Below, one piece after another: positions 7,501 through 15,887 of a stretch of 56,455 nucleotides of DNA. The position numbers were made by a program, and so were the translations under genes. Each line of letters starts with the position of its first letter. Positions within the stretch are counted from its first letter, which is position 1. The stretch comes from RGIG4140 sp045614025. Lineage in GTDB: Bacteria > Pseudomonadota > Alphaproteobacteria > CAAHEQ01 > UBA3637. The notes beneath the pieces are model-generated. The model was given only the letters and a program-made list of their open reading frames with translations, did not search any database and was not told the origin of the DNA. The stretch covers positions 1 to 56,455 of the forward strand of contig JAZLCE010000040.1 in assembly GCA_045614025.1 (NCBI GenBank). Reading direction: 5' to 3'.

Positions 7501-9968
7501 TCTCCATAGGAGGAAACTTTATTCCCTTCAAAAGAAGCTTTATCTTTAAAAGTTACTGAACCCAACTCATTATATATAGCGCCACCACTTGCGTTTCCAG
7601 AACGCGTATCTGCTATATTTTCTTTAAATGCAACTTCTTTTTCAAAAACGATATCTCCAAAAGTAATCAAATATCCATTAGAGTCATATGTATAACTACC
7701 ATAATTATAAATTGCCCCACCCTCAGCATACTCTTCTGATAACGCTTTATTTCCTTCAAAAGAAGCTTTATCTTTAAAAGTGAGTGAGGCCCAATCATTC
7801 ACTATAGCGCCACCATATGATTCATTAAACCCATCTGCTATATTTTCTTTAAATACAACTTCTTTTTCAAAAACAATACTTCCAAAAGTAATCACATCTC
7901 CATTAGAAGTATACTCATAGTCCCCATAATTTAAAATAGCTCCACCAGAGGCATAGGCTTCTGATAAAGCTTTATTTCCTTCAAAAGAAGCTTTATCTTT
8001 AAAAGTGACTGAACCCAAATGATTATTTAGAGCGCCACCATATGATTCACCATTCCCATCTGCTATATTTTCTTTAAATGCAACTTCTTTTTCAAAAACG
8101 ATATCTCCAAAAGTAATCACATCTCCATTAGCAGTATAAGTATGAGTCCCATAATTTGAAATAGCTCCACCAGAGGCCCTGTAACCGCCAGATAAAACTT
8201 TATTTCCTTCAAAAGAAGCTTTATCTTTAAAAGTGAGTGAGCCATCATCATTCTCTATGGCGCCACCACTTGCGTTTCCAGAACGCGTATCTGCTATATT
8301 TTCTTTAAATGCAACTTCTTTTTCAAAAACAATACTTCCAAAAGTAATCAAATCTCCATTAGAGTCATATGTATAAGTCCCATAATTTGAAATAGCTCCA
8401 CCAGAGGCCCAGTCATCGTCAGATAAAGCTTTATTTCCTTCAAAAGAAGCTTTATCTTTAAAAGTGAGTGAGCCATCATCATTATATATAGCGCCACCAT
8501 ATGCGTTTCCAGATGCATTTATTTGATTTCCTTCGAAAAAAGCTTCTTTTTCGAATGTTAAATCTCCTGATATAAATAAATTTGAATTACTATCATACTC
8601 ATAATAACCATAATTCACAAGAGCGCCTCCCCTTGCACCCCATTGGTTTGAGGTAAGTTGATTCAATGTATTATTTTTAAAGAGCGCCTCACCCAAAAAT
8701 TTAAGACTGCCATCATTAGATAACGCCCCGCCCTCAGCCTGCTCACCACCAGAAACCACATTCTCAATAAAACTTGCTGTTCCATTAAATGTCATAAATC
8801 CTTTGGTTGGGAAATTCCCTTGCGAATCTTGAACAAAAGTCCCATCTGGATTATATGCATAATTTCCATAATTCGAAACAATAGCACAACCTTCTAATGT
8901 TCCTGCAACTGAATTATTTTTAAATACCGTATTCCCATTAAATGTGATCGATCCAGATGAATTTACAAGAATGCCATACCCATATTCTGAAACACTCTGA
9001 TTATTATCAAAAATAGCATCTTTTTCAAAAACCATATTTCCAGATAAAATTGGATTATTATTTGAATCTAAAACGGTATTATCATTTTCATCATATAAAA
9101 CATATCCATTATTTGCTATAAAAGCATCATTCACATATCCTTCAGCTGAATTATCAGAAAACAGAAATTTTTCGTTAAATTTTATATTTCCTTCATTATA
9201 AACAAAACCACCCGTCACATAATCTGCATTTGTAACCTTATTATTTGTAATGCTTGTTTTCCCATTGAAAAGCGTTTCGCCCTTCCATGATAATTTTCCT
9301 TCAGCATCAGCTGATTTAGTTATCACATTTGCCAAGATATGGCCGGAACCAAACATTCCAGAGGAAGTATCAGAAAATTCATTATTTTTTAAAACCGTAT
9401 CCCCATTAAATGTGAGCGAACCTCCCTCATTTGCAAAAGCTCTTTGACGTGTATTTTGAACAATAATATTATCAAATGTTGCTTTGGCTCCCTCCAGTAA
9501 ATAGGCCACGCCTGCTGCACCATTAATGGTTACATTTTGAGCAACAAGCTCACCACTTTTTTCATCCATCGCAAATAAGTTATATCCATTTGCCTGAATA
9601 ACACTTTCATTTGCATTATCAGTCGCACCCTTAATAACTTTTGTGGATTTTGCAACAACTCCTACTAAGCCTGGAATAGGATTTAAAGCATCCTCATCTT
9701 CTGCTGTAACATCATAAGTATAAACACCATTTACTAAAGTGGCTGAATTTTTCATGTCGAAAATTGCATTTCCTTCATGTCTAATAACTGTTCCAAGATT
9801 ATTATGAGTAAAACTTTCTTTTGCCAAATCTATTCCATCTGCTCTCGCTAATGATGAAAATGGCAAACTAACAGAAAACACCATCAAATTCGCAAGAAAG
9901 CATTTCTTTAGAATATTCAAATATCTTTTTTTAAGTTCGCGCAAAGTGGTTCTTGAATAACATGACAT
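4533..9968 (-). CDS. Giant Pmp-like autotransporter (type V secretion)
   Basis: 1811-aa surface protein. An N-terminal 20-residue basic leader (SRTTLRELKKRYLN...) precedes a hydrophobic signal core ending near SSLARA (about residue 43). The passenger, to about residue 1500, is a predicted beta-helix with at least 17 GGA(I/L/V) motifs alternating with FxxN motifs (FEGN, FKEN, FKNN), the repeat signature of chlamydial Pmp adhesins. A nearly identical module of about 73-77 aa is tandemly repeated around residues 480-860. The last roughly 260 residues form the autotransporter beta-barrel, with YSRGQYDEEKQVLSS and a terminal aromatic strand ending FEYKF. The start follows aaggaga at 7-13 bases. 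Likely an adhesin; host or abiotic target unknown. It has a shorter paralogue at 46606-49575. Confidence 0.9.
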   Translation of the reverse strand: MSCYSRTTLRELKKRYLNILKKCFLANLMVFSVSLPFSSLARADGIDLAKESFTHNNLGTVIRHEGNAIFDMKNSATLVNGVYTYDVTAEDEDALNPIPGLVGVVAKSTKVIKGATDNANESVIQANGYNLFAMDEKSGELVAQNVTINGAAGVAYLLEGAKATFDNIIVQNTRQRAFANEGGSLTFNGDTVLKNNEFSDTSSGMFGSGHILANVITKSADAEGKLSWKGETLFNGKTSITNNKVTNADYVTGGFVYNEGNIKFNEKFLFSDNSAEGYVNDAFIANNGYVLYDENDNTVLDSNNNPILSGNMVFEKDAIFDNNQSVSEYGYGILVNSSGSITFNGNTVFKNNSVAGTLEGCAIVSNYGNYAYNPDGTFVQDSQGNFPTKGFMTFNGTASFIENVVSGGEQAEGGALSNDGSLKFLGEALFKNNTLNQLTSNQWGARGGALVNYGYYEYDSNSNLFISGDLTFEKEAFFEGNQINASGNAYGGAIYNDDGSLTFKDKASFEGNKALSDDDWASGGAISNYGTYTYDSNGDLITFGSIVFEKEVAFKENIADTRSGNASGGAIENDDGSLTFKDKASFEGNKVLSGGYRASGGAISNYGTHTYTANGDVITFGDIVFEKEVAFKENIADGNGESYGGALNNHLGSVTFKDKASFEGNKALSEAYASGGAILNYGDYEYTSNGDVITFGSIVFEKEVVFKENIADGFNESYGGAIVNDWASLTFKDKASFEGNKALSEEYAEGGAIYNYGSYTYDSNGYLITFGDIVFEKEVAFKENIADTRSGNASGGAIYNELGSVTFKDKASFEGNKVSSYGDAYGGAISNSGASEIDPNGNMFILGDLVFEKESVFKGNQVISYGQDSIAAGGALTNLVINTTFNGQALFENNKATGVKVLGGAVANSSMNFMDPSLPPMIDANGNVVYAKTSFKDNVIFKNNKTEGIEYSIGGALGNLMGTIDFEKTALFEGNTSDSELSAMGGAIITAGELNFKGNAEFINNKTNSKMASSGGAIYMMPNADGSSTETILGGNFTFAANKTILNGVETPNDIALDAYSDVAGTDGYVDLILNGDKNTIGSFEGGFSGNASMNNPDIKPYIVKLGEGTVILGDKSVNENYFGSYVQINGTMIASSDTFFNNSSENLILGGELKTHGAEINHKAIIGSDFDLDGNIVVGSATHYTNLEEMEVNDSTIGGVQFAEEDLGATIGFGSYTKAEKEAEIALLKGKVISYVDDKNTADTSDDEVVSYLASDKLFTTETLPEGKLTTFKVTGALNNEYGNTIAFKNANVELDSMLAEQGTGATYEFSGSTLQMPEELIVSNKVVAENMSLGGEATNVLFADIEVKDGSSLDIGNKQVMANTISFGEESTLKLSLHDLSDFGSLTHATVNGDEKANLEIKLTKGLDQEQAVYQIFNEDNDLKLKENKLVEIIDQNDGSYLIGKKETSELEKDLGLTQKEASVLSALLDGNAKDNEEFSKVQEELLTTLQLDTPAATRHARGGLKALSGKDTKIYQSLTTSQFSQMQAVISQMLMNTTAPIFGHAGGEDPARATVYVKGLYDKVNSLAGDGFRMRSKGAVLGVQSALTEDLTVGVGYAGINTIVKEDWHRTEVDSNTGFISAHYQPNNWWVSVLATYSRGQYDEEKQVLSSTGKANYDVDSLGAQITTGYNIKKGKIILTPEVGIRYLNAKQEGYQDSLGTTVQGINSDFVTAMAGFKVGADLGWVRPLAGVMVGYDIITDDISSVNTLANGSTYTINGEALDRLSTTVSAGVAADISENASLRFEYGGSYRKEYIEHSGMLRFEYKF
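7500..8520 (-). repeat. Tandem repeat array inside autotransporter passenger
   Basis: Five copies of a block of about 220-231 bp, each coding for a two-part unit: GS(L/V)TFKDKASFEGNK with a GGAI-NYG turn, then ITFG-IVFEKEVAFKENIAD. The block beginning near 7541, 7771, 7990, 8218 and 8450 is almost identical between copies at the DNA level, and differences cluster in the linkers. Such an array can gain or lose units in frame by recombination. Confidence 0.85.
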
Positions 9969-10254
9969 CAGCCGTCTCCTTAAAGTAAAACAAAATAAAA
10001 ATATTAGCGCAACATATTCTCTTGTTACGTCTTTTTTTTGAATGGAACTTTTGGGCTATTATTTTAACAGCTTATTTCTTTCCACCCCCTTAAGCTCATT
10101 ATAGCATCTTTCCTAAAAGATGCATCTAAAAACTATTAAAGAAAATATTTTTTTAAAACACATTGATTTTTAACAATTATTTTAAATAAATTCTTGCATA
10201 AAATTAGAAAAAAACACTATTTTTATGTTTTAACAAAAAATAAGGTTATAAAAC
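9969..10254 (-). promoter_or_regulatory. Long 5' region of the giant autotransporter with -10 box
   Basis: No gene is seen here. A perfect TATAAT lies at 10098-10103 on the minus strand, 130 bases before the start codon, so the messenger would have a long untranslated leader that includes a G-run (complement of ccaccccc near 10082). A recognisably related stretch with TATAAT and the same G-run stands before the second autotransporter. No convincing -35 box was found. Upstream of about 10110 the DNA is simple AT-rich sequence. Confidence 0.5.
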
Positions 10255-10255
10255 A

Positions 10256-10287
10256 TGAAAAAAAAGAGCCCTAAAAAAGAGCTCTTT
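10256..10287 (-). terminator. Terminator of the gyrA transcript
   Basis: On the minus strand AAAGAGC pairs with GCTCTTT across an 11-base gap (10263-10269 with 10281-10287) and is followed by a U-run, 20-odd bases after the gyrA stop codon. Confidence 0.8.
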
Positions 10288-10309
10288 TTAATATTCTTTT
10301 AGTGAAGAA

Positions 10310-13126
10310 TTATTCTTCTGCCGCTTCTGTTTCTTGAACAACGGCAGATGTATCTTCAACAAATTCTTCCATTACTGGTGTTTCAGAAGTTTCATTCAAA
10401 GAAACAACTTCTTGATTTCCTTCTGTTTCTTCAACTTCTTCTTCCACATCTGTAATGCATGTTGCAGACACAACTTTTTCATCTTTATCCAAACGGAACA
10501 AGATAACACCCATTGTGCTACGCCCAGCAATCTTAATATCGCTGATACGCATACGAATAAGTTTACCACCATCTGTTACCATCATCAAGTGAGCATCATC
10601 TGGCACTGGCATTGTGGCAACCACATCAGCTTTACGGCGATCATCCATCTTAATGTTTGTTACACCAGAGGTGCCACGCGCTGTAATGCGATATTCATAA
10701 GCACTTGTGCGTTTACCAAAGCCTTTATCCGTAATCGTTAAGATAAATTCTTCATCTGCTGCCATTTTTTCAAATTCTTCAGGTGTTAATGTTGCATTCG
10801 TTGTTGTTTCTGTTTCAACGGTTTCAACTTCATCTGTTTCACCCAAAGCTCTGCGTCTAGCGGCCGCTTCTTTCAAGTAAGCATCACGTTTTTCAATATC
10901 AGCTTTTGCGTGTTTAACAATTGACATGGAAATAACGCTTTCACCTTCTGGCAATTTCATCCCACGAACACCTGTTGAAGCTCTAGATTCAAATACGCGA
11001 ACATCCGTTACTGGGAAACGCACGCATTTGCCACCAGCAGCAGCTAATAAAACGTCATCAGAATCATTACAGATTTCAACACCAATGAGTTTATCCCCTT
11101 CATCAAGTTTCATGGCAATTTTACCATTAGATTGAACGTTATAGAAATCTGTTAATCTGTTACGTCTAACGCCACCAGATGCCGTTGCAAACATCACTGT
11201 TTGATCACCGCATTCTTCTTGAGATTCTGGCAATGTTAAAATTGTTGAAATTGTTTCACCTTGTTGCAATGGCAAAAGATTAATCAATGCCTTACCAAGC
11301 GATTGTGGAGAACCTTCTGGCAATCTGTATGTTTTGATTTTATACACAATACCACGGCTTGAGAAGAATAAAAGTGGACTATGTGTGCAAGCAACAAATA
11401 ATTGAGAAACTTGATCTTCTTCTCTTGTTGACATGCCTGAACGCCCTTTTCCACCGCGGTTTTGTGCGCGATATGTTGATAAAGGAACACGTTTAATATA
11501 TCCATTATTTGAAACAGTAACAACCATTGTTTCTCTTGGAATCAAATCTTCCATATCTTGTTCAAATTCAGCATTATCAATTGTTGTTAACCGTTCAGAA
11601 GAAACTTGAGCTTTCACAACTTCTAATTCTTCTCTGATAATCGCATAAATCTTTTCACGAGAAGCAAGTGTTGATAAAAATCCTTTAATTAAAGCAGCCA
11701 ATTCGCCAACTTCAGAATGGATTTTATCGCGTTCTAATCCTGTTAAACGGTTCAGTTTCAAATCCAAAATTGCTTTGGCTTGAGCTTCTGAAAGCATATA
11801 TGTGCCTTCAACAACTTTACGATCAGGTTCATCAATTAAATCAATTAAAGCAGCCACATCTGCAGCATCCCACTTTGTTGACATCAAGCGTTGTTTGGCA
11901 ACTTGTGGATCTGGAGCGCTCTTAATCATTTCGATCACGTTATCAAGATTTGCAACAGCAATAGCTAACCCAACCAAAACATGCGCTCTATCGCGGGCTT
12001 TATTCAATTCATAAACTGTTCTGCGGCGAACAACTTCTTCACGGAACTTGATAAAGGCATCCAAAATTTGCTTTAAATTCATCAATTCTGGACGACCATT
12101 ATTCAAAGCTAACATATTCATGCTAAAGCTTGTTTGAAGAGATGTATATTTAAACAATTGGTTCAAAACAACATCTGGATGAGCATCCTTTTTAAGCTCA
12201 ATAACAACGCGAACACCTTGACGATCAGATTCATCACGCAAATCAGAAATGCCTTCGATTACCTTATCTTTAACTAATTGAGCAATTCTGATAATCATTT
12301 CAGCTTTGTTCACTTGATATGGCACTTCGGTCACGATAATGGCCATACGGTCTTTTTTGATTTCTTCGATAGATGTTCGACCACGCATAATCACGGAACC
12401 ACGTCCCGTTGTATAGGCTGATCTTGCACCACCTCTCCCTAAAATCAAACCACCTGTTGGAAAATCAGGAGCAGGAACATAATCCATCAATTCATCAATT
12501 GTAATTTCAGGATTATCAATCATAGCAATAGCTGCAGAAATCACTTCACCTGGATTATGTGGTGGGATATTTGTTGCCATACCAACAGCAATACCACCAG
12601 AACCATTTACCAAAAGATTTGGAAATCTAGCTGGCAAAACTTCTGGTTCTTGACAAGTTTCATCATAGTTTGGTCTAAAATCAACTGTGTCTTTATCAAT
12701 ATCTTCTAATAAACAATGAGCTGTTTGAGCTAAACGCGCTTCTGTATAACGCATAGCAGCAGCTTTATCGCCATCCATTGACCCAAAGTTACCTTGAGAA
12801 CCCACAAGTGGAACACGCATTGAAAATGTTTGCGCCATACGAACCATGGCTTCGTAAATAGAGCTATCTCCATGCGGGTGATATTTACCCATCACGTCCC
12901 CAACGATACGGGCGGATTTTCTGAATGGTTTATTGTAATCATATCCGTTTTCATGCATTGAAAACAAAATGCGGCGATGAACTGGCTTTAACCCATCGCG
13001 AACATCTGGAAGGGCACGAGAAACAATAACGCTCATGGCATAATCTAAATAAGATTTGCGCATTTCATCTTCAATTGGAGCGGTAACCGTGTCAACCACC
13101 ATTGAACTTATTGATGTTTCATTCAT
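10310..13126 (-). CDS. gyrA: DNA gyrase subunit A
   Basis: 938-aa type II topoisomerase subunit that cuts and religates DNA; partner of GyrB in negative supercoiling. Visible: N-terminal breakage-reunion domain with DYAMSVIVSRALPDVRDGLK, the quinolone region HPHGDSSIYEAMVRMAQ, the active-site Tyr in AMRYTEARL (near residue 130), the coiled-coil arm, the GyrA-box QNRGGKGRSG and a C-terminal beta-pinwheel. An acidic insert near residues 770-800 (ALGETDEVETVETETTTN) and an acidic tail lengthen the protein, as is common in alphaproteobacteria. Position 83 (E. coli numbering) is Ser, the susceptible residue. It follows ssb on the same strand with 37 bases between them. Confidence 0.97.
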   Translation of the reverse strand: MNETSISSMVVDTVTAPIEDEMRKSYLDYAMSVIVSRALPDVRDGLKPVHRRILFSMHENGYDYNKPFRKSARIVGDVMGKYHPHGDSSIYEAMVRMAQTFSMRVPLVGSQGNFGSMDGDKAAAMRYTEARLAQTAHCLLEDIDKDTVDFRPNYDETCQEPEVLPARFPNLLVNGSGGIAVGMATNIPPHNPGEVISAAIAMIDNPEITIDELMDYVPAPDFPTGGLILGRGGARSAYTTGRGSVIMRGRTSIEEIKKDRMAIIVTEVPYQVNKAEMIIRIAQLVKDKVIEGISDLRDESDRQGVRVVIELKKDAHPDVVLNQLFKYTSLQTSFSMNMLALNNGRPELMNLKQILDAFIKFREEVVRRRTVYELNKARDRAHVLVGLAIAVANLDNVIEMIKSAPDPQVAKQRLMSTKWDAADVAALIDLIDEPDRKVVEGTYMLSEAQAKAILDLKLNRLTGLERDKIHSEVGELAALIKGFLSTLASREKIYAIIREELEVVKAQVSSERLTTIDNAEFEQDMEDLIPRETMVVTVSNNGYIKRVPLSTYRAQNRGGKGRSGMSTREEDQVSQLFVACTHSPLLFFSSRGIVYKIKTYRLPEGSPQSLGKALINLLPLQQGETISTILTLPESQEECGDQTVMFATASGGVRRNRLTDFYNVQSNGKIAMKLDEGDKLIGVEICNDSDDVLLAAAGGKCVRFPVTDVRVFESRASTGVRGMKLPEGESVISMSIVKHAKADIEKRDAYLKEAAARRRALGETDEVETVETETTTNATLTPEEFEKMAADEEFILTITDKGFGKRTSAYEYRITARGTSGVTNIKMDDRRKADVVATMPVPDDAHLMMVTDGGKLIRMRISDIKIAGRSTMGVILFRLDKDEKVVSATCITDVEEEVEETEGNQEVVSLNETSETPVMEEFVEDTSAVVQETEAAEE

Positions 13127-13163
13127 GTATATTTTCTCTCTTTTTTGTTAAAATATCATCTAA

Positions 13164-13634
13164 CTAAAATGGGATTTCATCATCAAAAGAATCGTTTGAA
13201 GAACCAAGACCTGTTGCATCCCAACCTGATGATGAATTATTTGCATCAGAAGACATTGTTGAAGCACCACTGCTCATACCTTCTCCTCTTGCATCTAACA
13301 TCACTAATTCCCCACGGAAAGCACCTAAAACAACTTCAGTTGTAAATCTTTCTTGACCGCTTTGATCCGTGTATCTTCTTGTTTGAAGCGCACCTTCCAC
13401 ATAAACTTTTGAACCTTTTTTCAAAAAGCGTTCTGCAAAATCGGCCAAATTTGCATTAAAAATGACAACACGGTGCCATTCGGTTCTTTCTTGTCTTTCA
13501 CCGGATTTATCTTTCCATGTTTCACTTGTGGCTACAGATAAGTGAGCAATTTTTTGACCTGCTGTTGAATGTCTGATTTCAGGATCACGACCCAAATTGC
13601 CAACCAATGTAACTTTATTAATGCTACCTGCCAT
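13164..13634 (-). CDS. ssb: Single-stranded DNA-binding protein
   Basis: 156-aa SSB with the OB-fold in residues 1-110 (MAGSINKVTLVGNLGRDPEI at the start, TEWHRVVIFN, GSKVYVEGALQTRRY), a glycine/serine/asparagine-rich flexible linker, and the acidic protein-interaction tip DDEIPF at the C-terminus. It coats single-stranded DNA during replication and repair. A good ribosome binding site (AAAGGAAT) precedes the ATG. It lies 37 bases before gyrA and is probably cotranscribed with it. Confidence 0.96.
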   Translation of the reverse strand: MAGSINKVTLVGNLGRDPEIRHSTAGQKIAHLSVATSETWKDKSGERQERTEWHRVVIFNANLADFAERFLKKGSKVYVEGALQTRRYTDQSGQERFTTEVVLGAFRGELVMLDARGEGMSSGASTMSSDANNSSSGWDATGLGSSNDSFDDEIPF

Positions 13635-13782
13635 TTTAAATTCCTTTCTTTACTTTTCGTTACTCTTAAATCAAGTGTTTTTATGCTAAAAAACAATCTT
13701 TACTACTTTAGCTTTTTTTTCAAAAAAAGAAAAGCTTTTTTTGCGAATTTTAAGAAAAAAAACGGGCGTTTTTTAGCTGTTT

Positions 13783-14706
13783 TTAAATAAAATCTAAAGG
13801 CAAGTAACTTAAATTTGTTTTTAAAACTTCTTGCGCCACAAAATGCCCCTTTAAAGCACACTCTTTTAAGCTTAAATTTTGATGACAACCGATCAAAAAA
13901 CCAGCCGCAAAACCATCCCCTGCCCCATTGGTATTTTGAATACTTTCTAAAAGAGGAGCTTCAACAAAATGTTTTTCATTTTTATCAAATATTTCAACAC
14001 CTTTTGAGCCACATGTTTTAACACATAAGGTTTGCTTCAACTCTTGTTGAGAAACACCTAACGCATCAAATTCATATTCATTACCAAACAAAATATCCAT
14101 TTGTGGCAATAACTTTAAAATCAAATCCTTTTTGTTTTGAACACAATGAACATCTGATAAAGTTAAATAAACTTTTGCGCCATGAAACTTTGCTTTTAAA
14201 ATCACCTCTTCAACCAATTCTGGACGGCGATTTAACATATACCCCTCCGTTAAAATTGATTTTGTTTGACTAAGCATTTCATCACTAATTTCATTTAAGG
14301 ATAACAAATTAGCTGCACAAGGACGGGCACATTGTGTTCGATCTTTATCGACATGAACCATCACAACACTACATCCCGTTTTATCTTCAGGCGTTTGAAT
14401 TAAATAAGAACAAACACCATAATCTTTTAAGCTTTTTTCAAAAAAATCACCATCTTTATCACAACCAGCCTTTCCAACAAATCCAGCTTTTAACCCTAAC
14501 AACGCCATATTTCGAATGGTATTAGCTGCCGAACCACCCGCATAATCAGCCATGGATGGTCTCTCTCTTAAATAGGAATGTTCTTCAGGCGTTGCAACAA
14601 AAAACAATCCTTTAACGGGCAAAATCCGTTGCATCACTGGATCTGATTCATCAAAATTAATAATCTTATCGACAATGGCATCGCCGATGCCTAATATATC
14701 CAACAT
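13783..14706 (-). CDS. PfkB-family sugar/adenosine kinase
   Basis: 307-aa kinase of the ribokinase/PfkB family, in the adenosine-kinase-like group found widely in alphaproteobacteria. The N-terminal IGDAIVDKI, the glycine pair in YAGGSAANTIRNMA (PfkB signature 1) and NTNGAGDGFAAGFLIG (signature 2 with the anion hole and catalytic Asp) are all visible. It probably phosphorylates adenosine or a related nucleoside in purine salvage, which suits the neighbouring phosphoribosyltransferase, but the sugar specificity cannot be read from sequence. The start overlaps the end of the HAD gene by 41 bases; GGGAGA 5-10 bases before the ATG supports this start. Confidence 0.85.
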   Translation of the reverse strand: MLDILGIGDAIVDKIINFDESDPVMQRILPVKGLFFVATPEEHSYLRERPSMADYAGGSAANTIRNMALLGLKAGFVGKAGCDKDGDFFEKSLKDYGVCSYLIQTPEDKTGCSVVMVHVDKDRTQCARPCAANLLSLNEISDEMLSQTKSILTEGYMLNRRPELVEEVILKAKFHGAKVYLTLSDVHCVQNKKDLILKLLPQMDILFGNEYEFDALGVSQQELKQTLCVKTCGSKGVEIFDKNEKHFVEAPLLESIQNTNGAGDGFAAGFLIGCHQNLSLKECALKGHFVAQEVLKTNLSYLPLDFI

Positions 14707-15283
14707 TTCGTTCTCCCATTATTTTTTTTAAATTATCTAAGGCCGTTTCTTTTTGAAAAACAAAACTTTTCATTCCCAAGGATAAAGCGGCTTCAACATT
14801 TTCTTTTTTATCATCAATAAACAAAACTTCAGAAGCTTGAATATTCATTTTTTCTAATACAGCTTTAAAAATTCTTTTATCTGGTTTTAAAAATCCCAAT
14901 TGATAAGATGGAAAGATAAGATCTTTTGAAAAAGGCAATTCATCAAGTGTCCCTTCAAAAGTTGGCAATGCATTTGAAAGCAAACCCATTTGTATTTTTT
15001 CATCTTTCAAGTAACTCATTAATCGTTTTGTTTCAGGATAAAAATCTCCCATACCTTTTAATAAAGAGTCTTTTATTTCTTCTTGAATGCATGGCGCATA
15101 ACAAACACCTATCTGTTCGCAAACATTTTTTGAAAAAGAGGAAAATGATAACTCCCCAGTCATCACTTCTTTCCATTTAAACGAAAAAGATGTTTTTAAT
15201 GTTTGCTCATTAACCCATTTTTTAAAAGGAGCTAAAGAATATGGATAAATCACACCACCACAATCAAATAAGCAAACTTTCAT
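14666..15283 (-). CDS. HAD-superfamily hydrolase
   Basis: 205-aa phosphatase-like protein. Motif I is altered: the family DxDGT/DxDGV appears as LFDCGGVIYP, keeping the nucleophile Asp and a Gly, with Cys in the place of the second Asp; this DxGGV form occurs in the HAD-IA group that includes YihX-like sugar phosphatases. Motif II is LSNA, motif III Lys is in LGFLKPDKRIF and motif IV is FIDDKKENVEAA. So the active site looks complete. The start at 15283 is preferred because AAGGAG lies within range upstream; an in-frame ATG at 15313 is possible. It overlaps the downstream kinase by 41 bases. Substrate unknown. Confidence 0.8.
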   Translation of the reverse strand: MKVCLFDCGGVIYPYSLAPFKKWVNEQTLKTSFSFKWKEVMTGELSFSSFSKNVCEQIGVCYAPCIQEEIKDSLLKGMGDFYPETKRLMSYLKDEKIQMGLLSNALPTFEGTLDELPFSKDLIFPSYQLGFLKPDKRIFKAVLEKMNIQASEVLFIDDKKENVEAALSLGMKSFVFQKETALDNLKKIMGERNVGYIRHRRCHCR

Positions 15284-15337
15284 CTTTATCCCATTAAACT
15301 CCTTTAAACCCATTTTAACGAGATAATTATAAAAAGT

Positions 15338-15763
15338 CTAGCATTTATTTTCCCAAGGAAGTTGCGGCGTTAATGCAGGATATCTAACACCAACAACATC
15401 TGGCTCATAAGAAGATTTACTTGATTGAAACAACACACAAGTAACAAATTCATAATCTTTAAAAAGATTTTTCACCATTTCAAAACTGTTCCCCGTTTCA
15501 GTGGCATCATCAACAAGCAAAAACCTTGTCCCTGGCTTAAAATGATCCAGTGTTGACCCACCAAAACCATTTTTTCTAGAATAATTAATATATTCCATTT
15601 TCTTTTTCAATTGGTGAGCAATATATCCAGATGGAATTGCTCCCCCACGACCCAAAGAAACAACAGCTTCAATATTCATATCTTCTTTTTGCAATTGTTC
15701 AAGACAATTCATAATAGCTTCTTGAACTTCCATCCATGAAAAACGAATTTTTTTCATATCCAT
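15338..15763 (-). CDS. Phosphoribosyltransferase-like protein
   Basis: 141-aa protein with the type I phosphoribosyltransferase fold. The PRPP-binding signature reads FLLVDDATETGNSFEMV (two acidic residues then TG), preceded by VVSLGRGGAIPSGYIAHQL, where the GRGG loop replaces the usual pyrophosphate loop. It is probably a xanthine/hypoxanthine/guanine-type or orphan PRTase; the substrate cannot be determined. The start at 15763 follows AAAGGGG; a second ATG six bases later (15757) is equally possible. It lies 54 bases before the HAD gene and forms with it and the nucleoside kinase a probable nucleotide-salvage cluster. Confidence 0.75.
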   Translation of the reverse strand: MDMKKIRFSWMEVQEAIMNCLEQLQKEDMNIEAVVSLGRGGAIPSGYIAHQLKKKMEYINYSRKNGFGGSTLDHFKPGTRFLLVDDATETGNSFEMVKNLFKDYEFVTCVLFQSSKSSYEPDVVGVRYPALTPQLPWENKC

Positions 15764-15887
15764 AATCCCCTTTAAATTAATTTTATAATTATATAAAAAA
15801 GAAACAAAAAAAACAAATCTTTTTTTATTCATCTTTATTTTTAAATAAAAATAGAGTATAATACCTTTAAATAAAGGAGTTTCAAAT

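Noticed and set aside
7500..8520. Regular DNA repeats considered as a CRISPR array.
   Set aside because: The unit of 220-231 bp is far too long, stays in one open frame, and codes for a beta-helix repeat.
12840..12900. Quinolone-resistance change in gyrA (Glu at the position of E. coli Asp87, Ser at 84).
   Set aside because: Ser83 is unchanged, and Glu at position 87 occurs naturally in susceptible species, so no resistance is implied.
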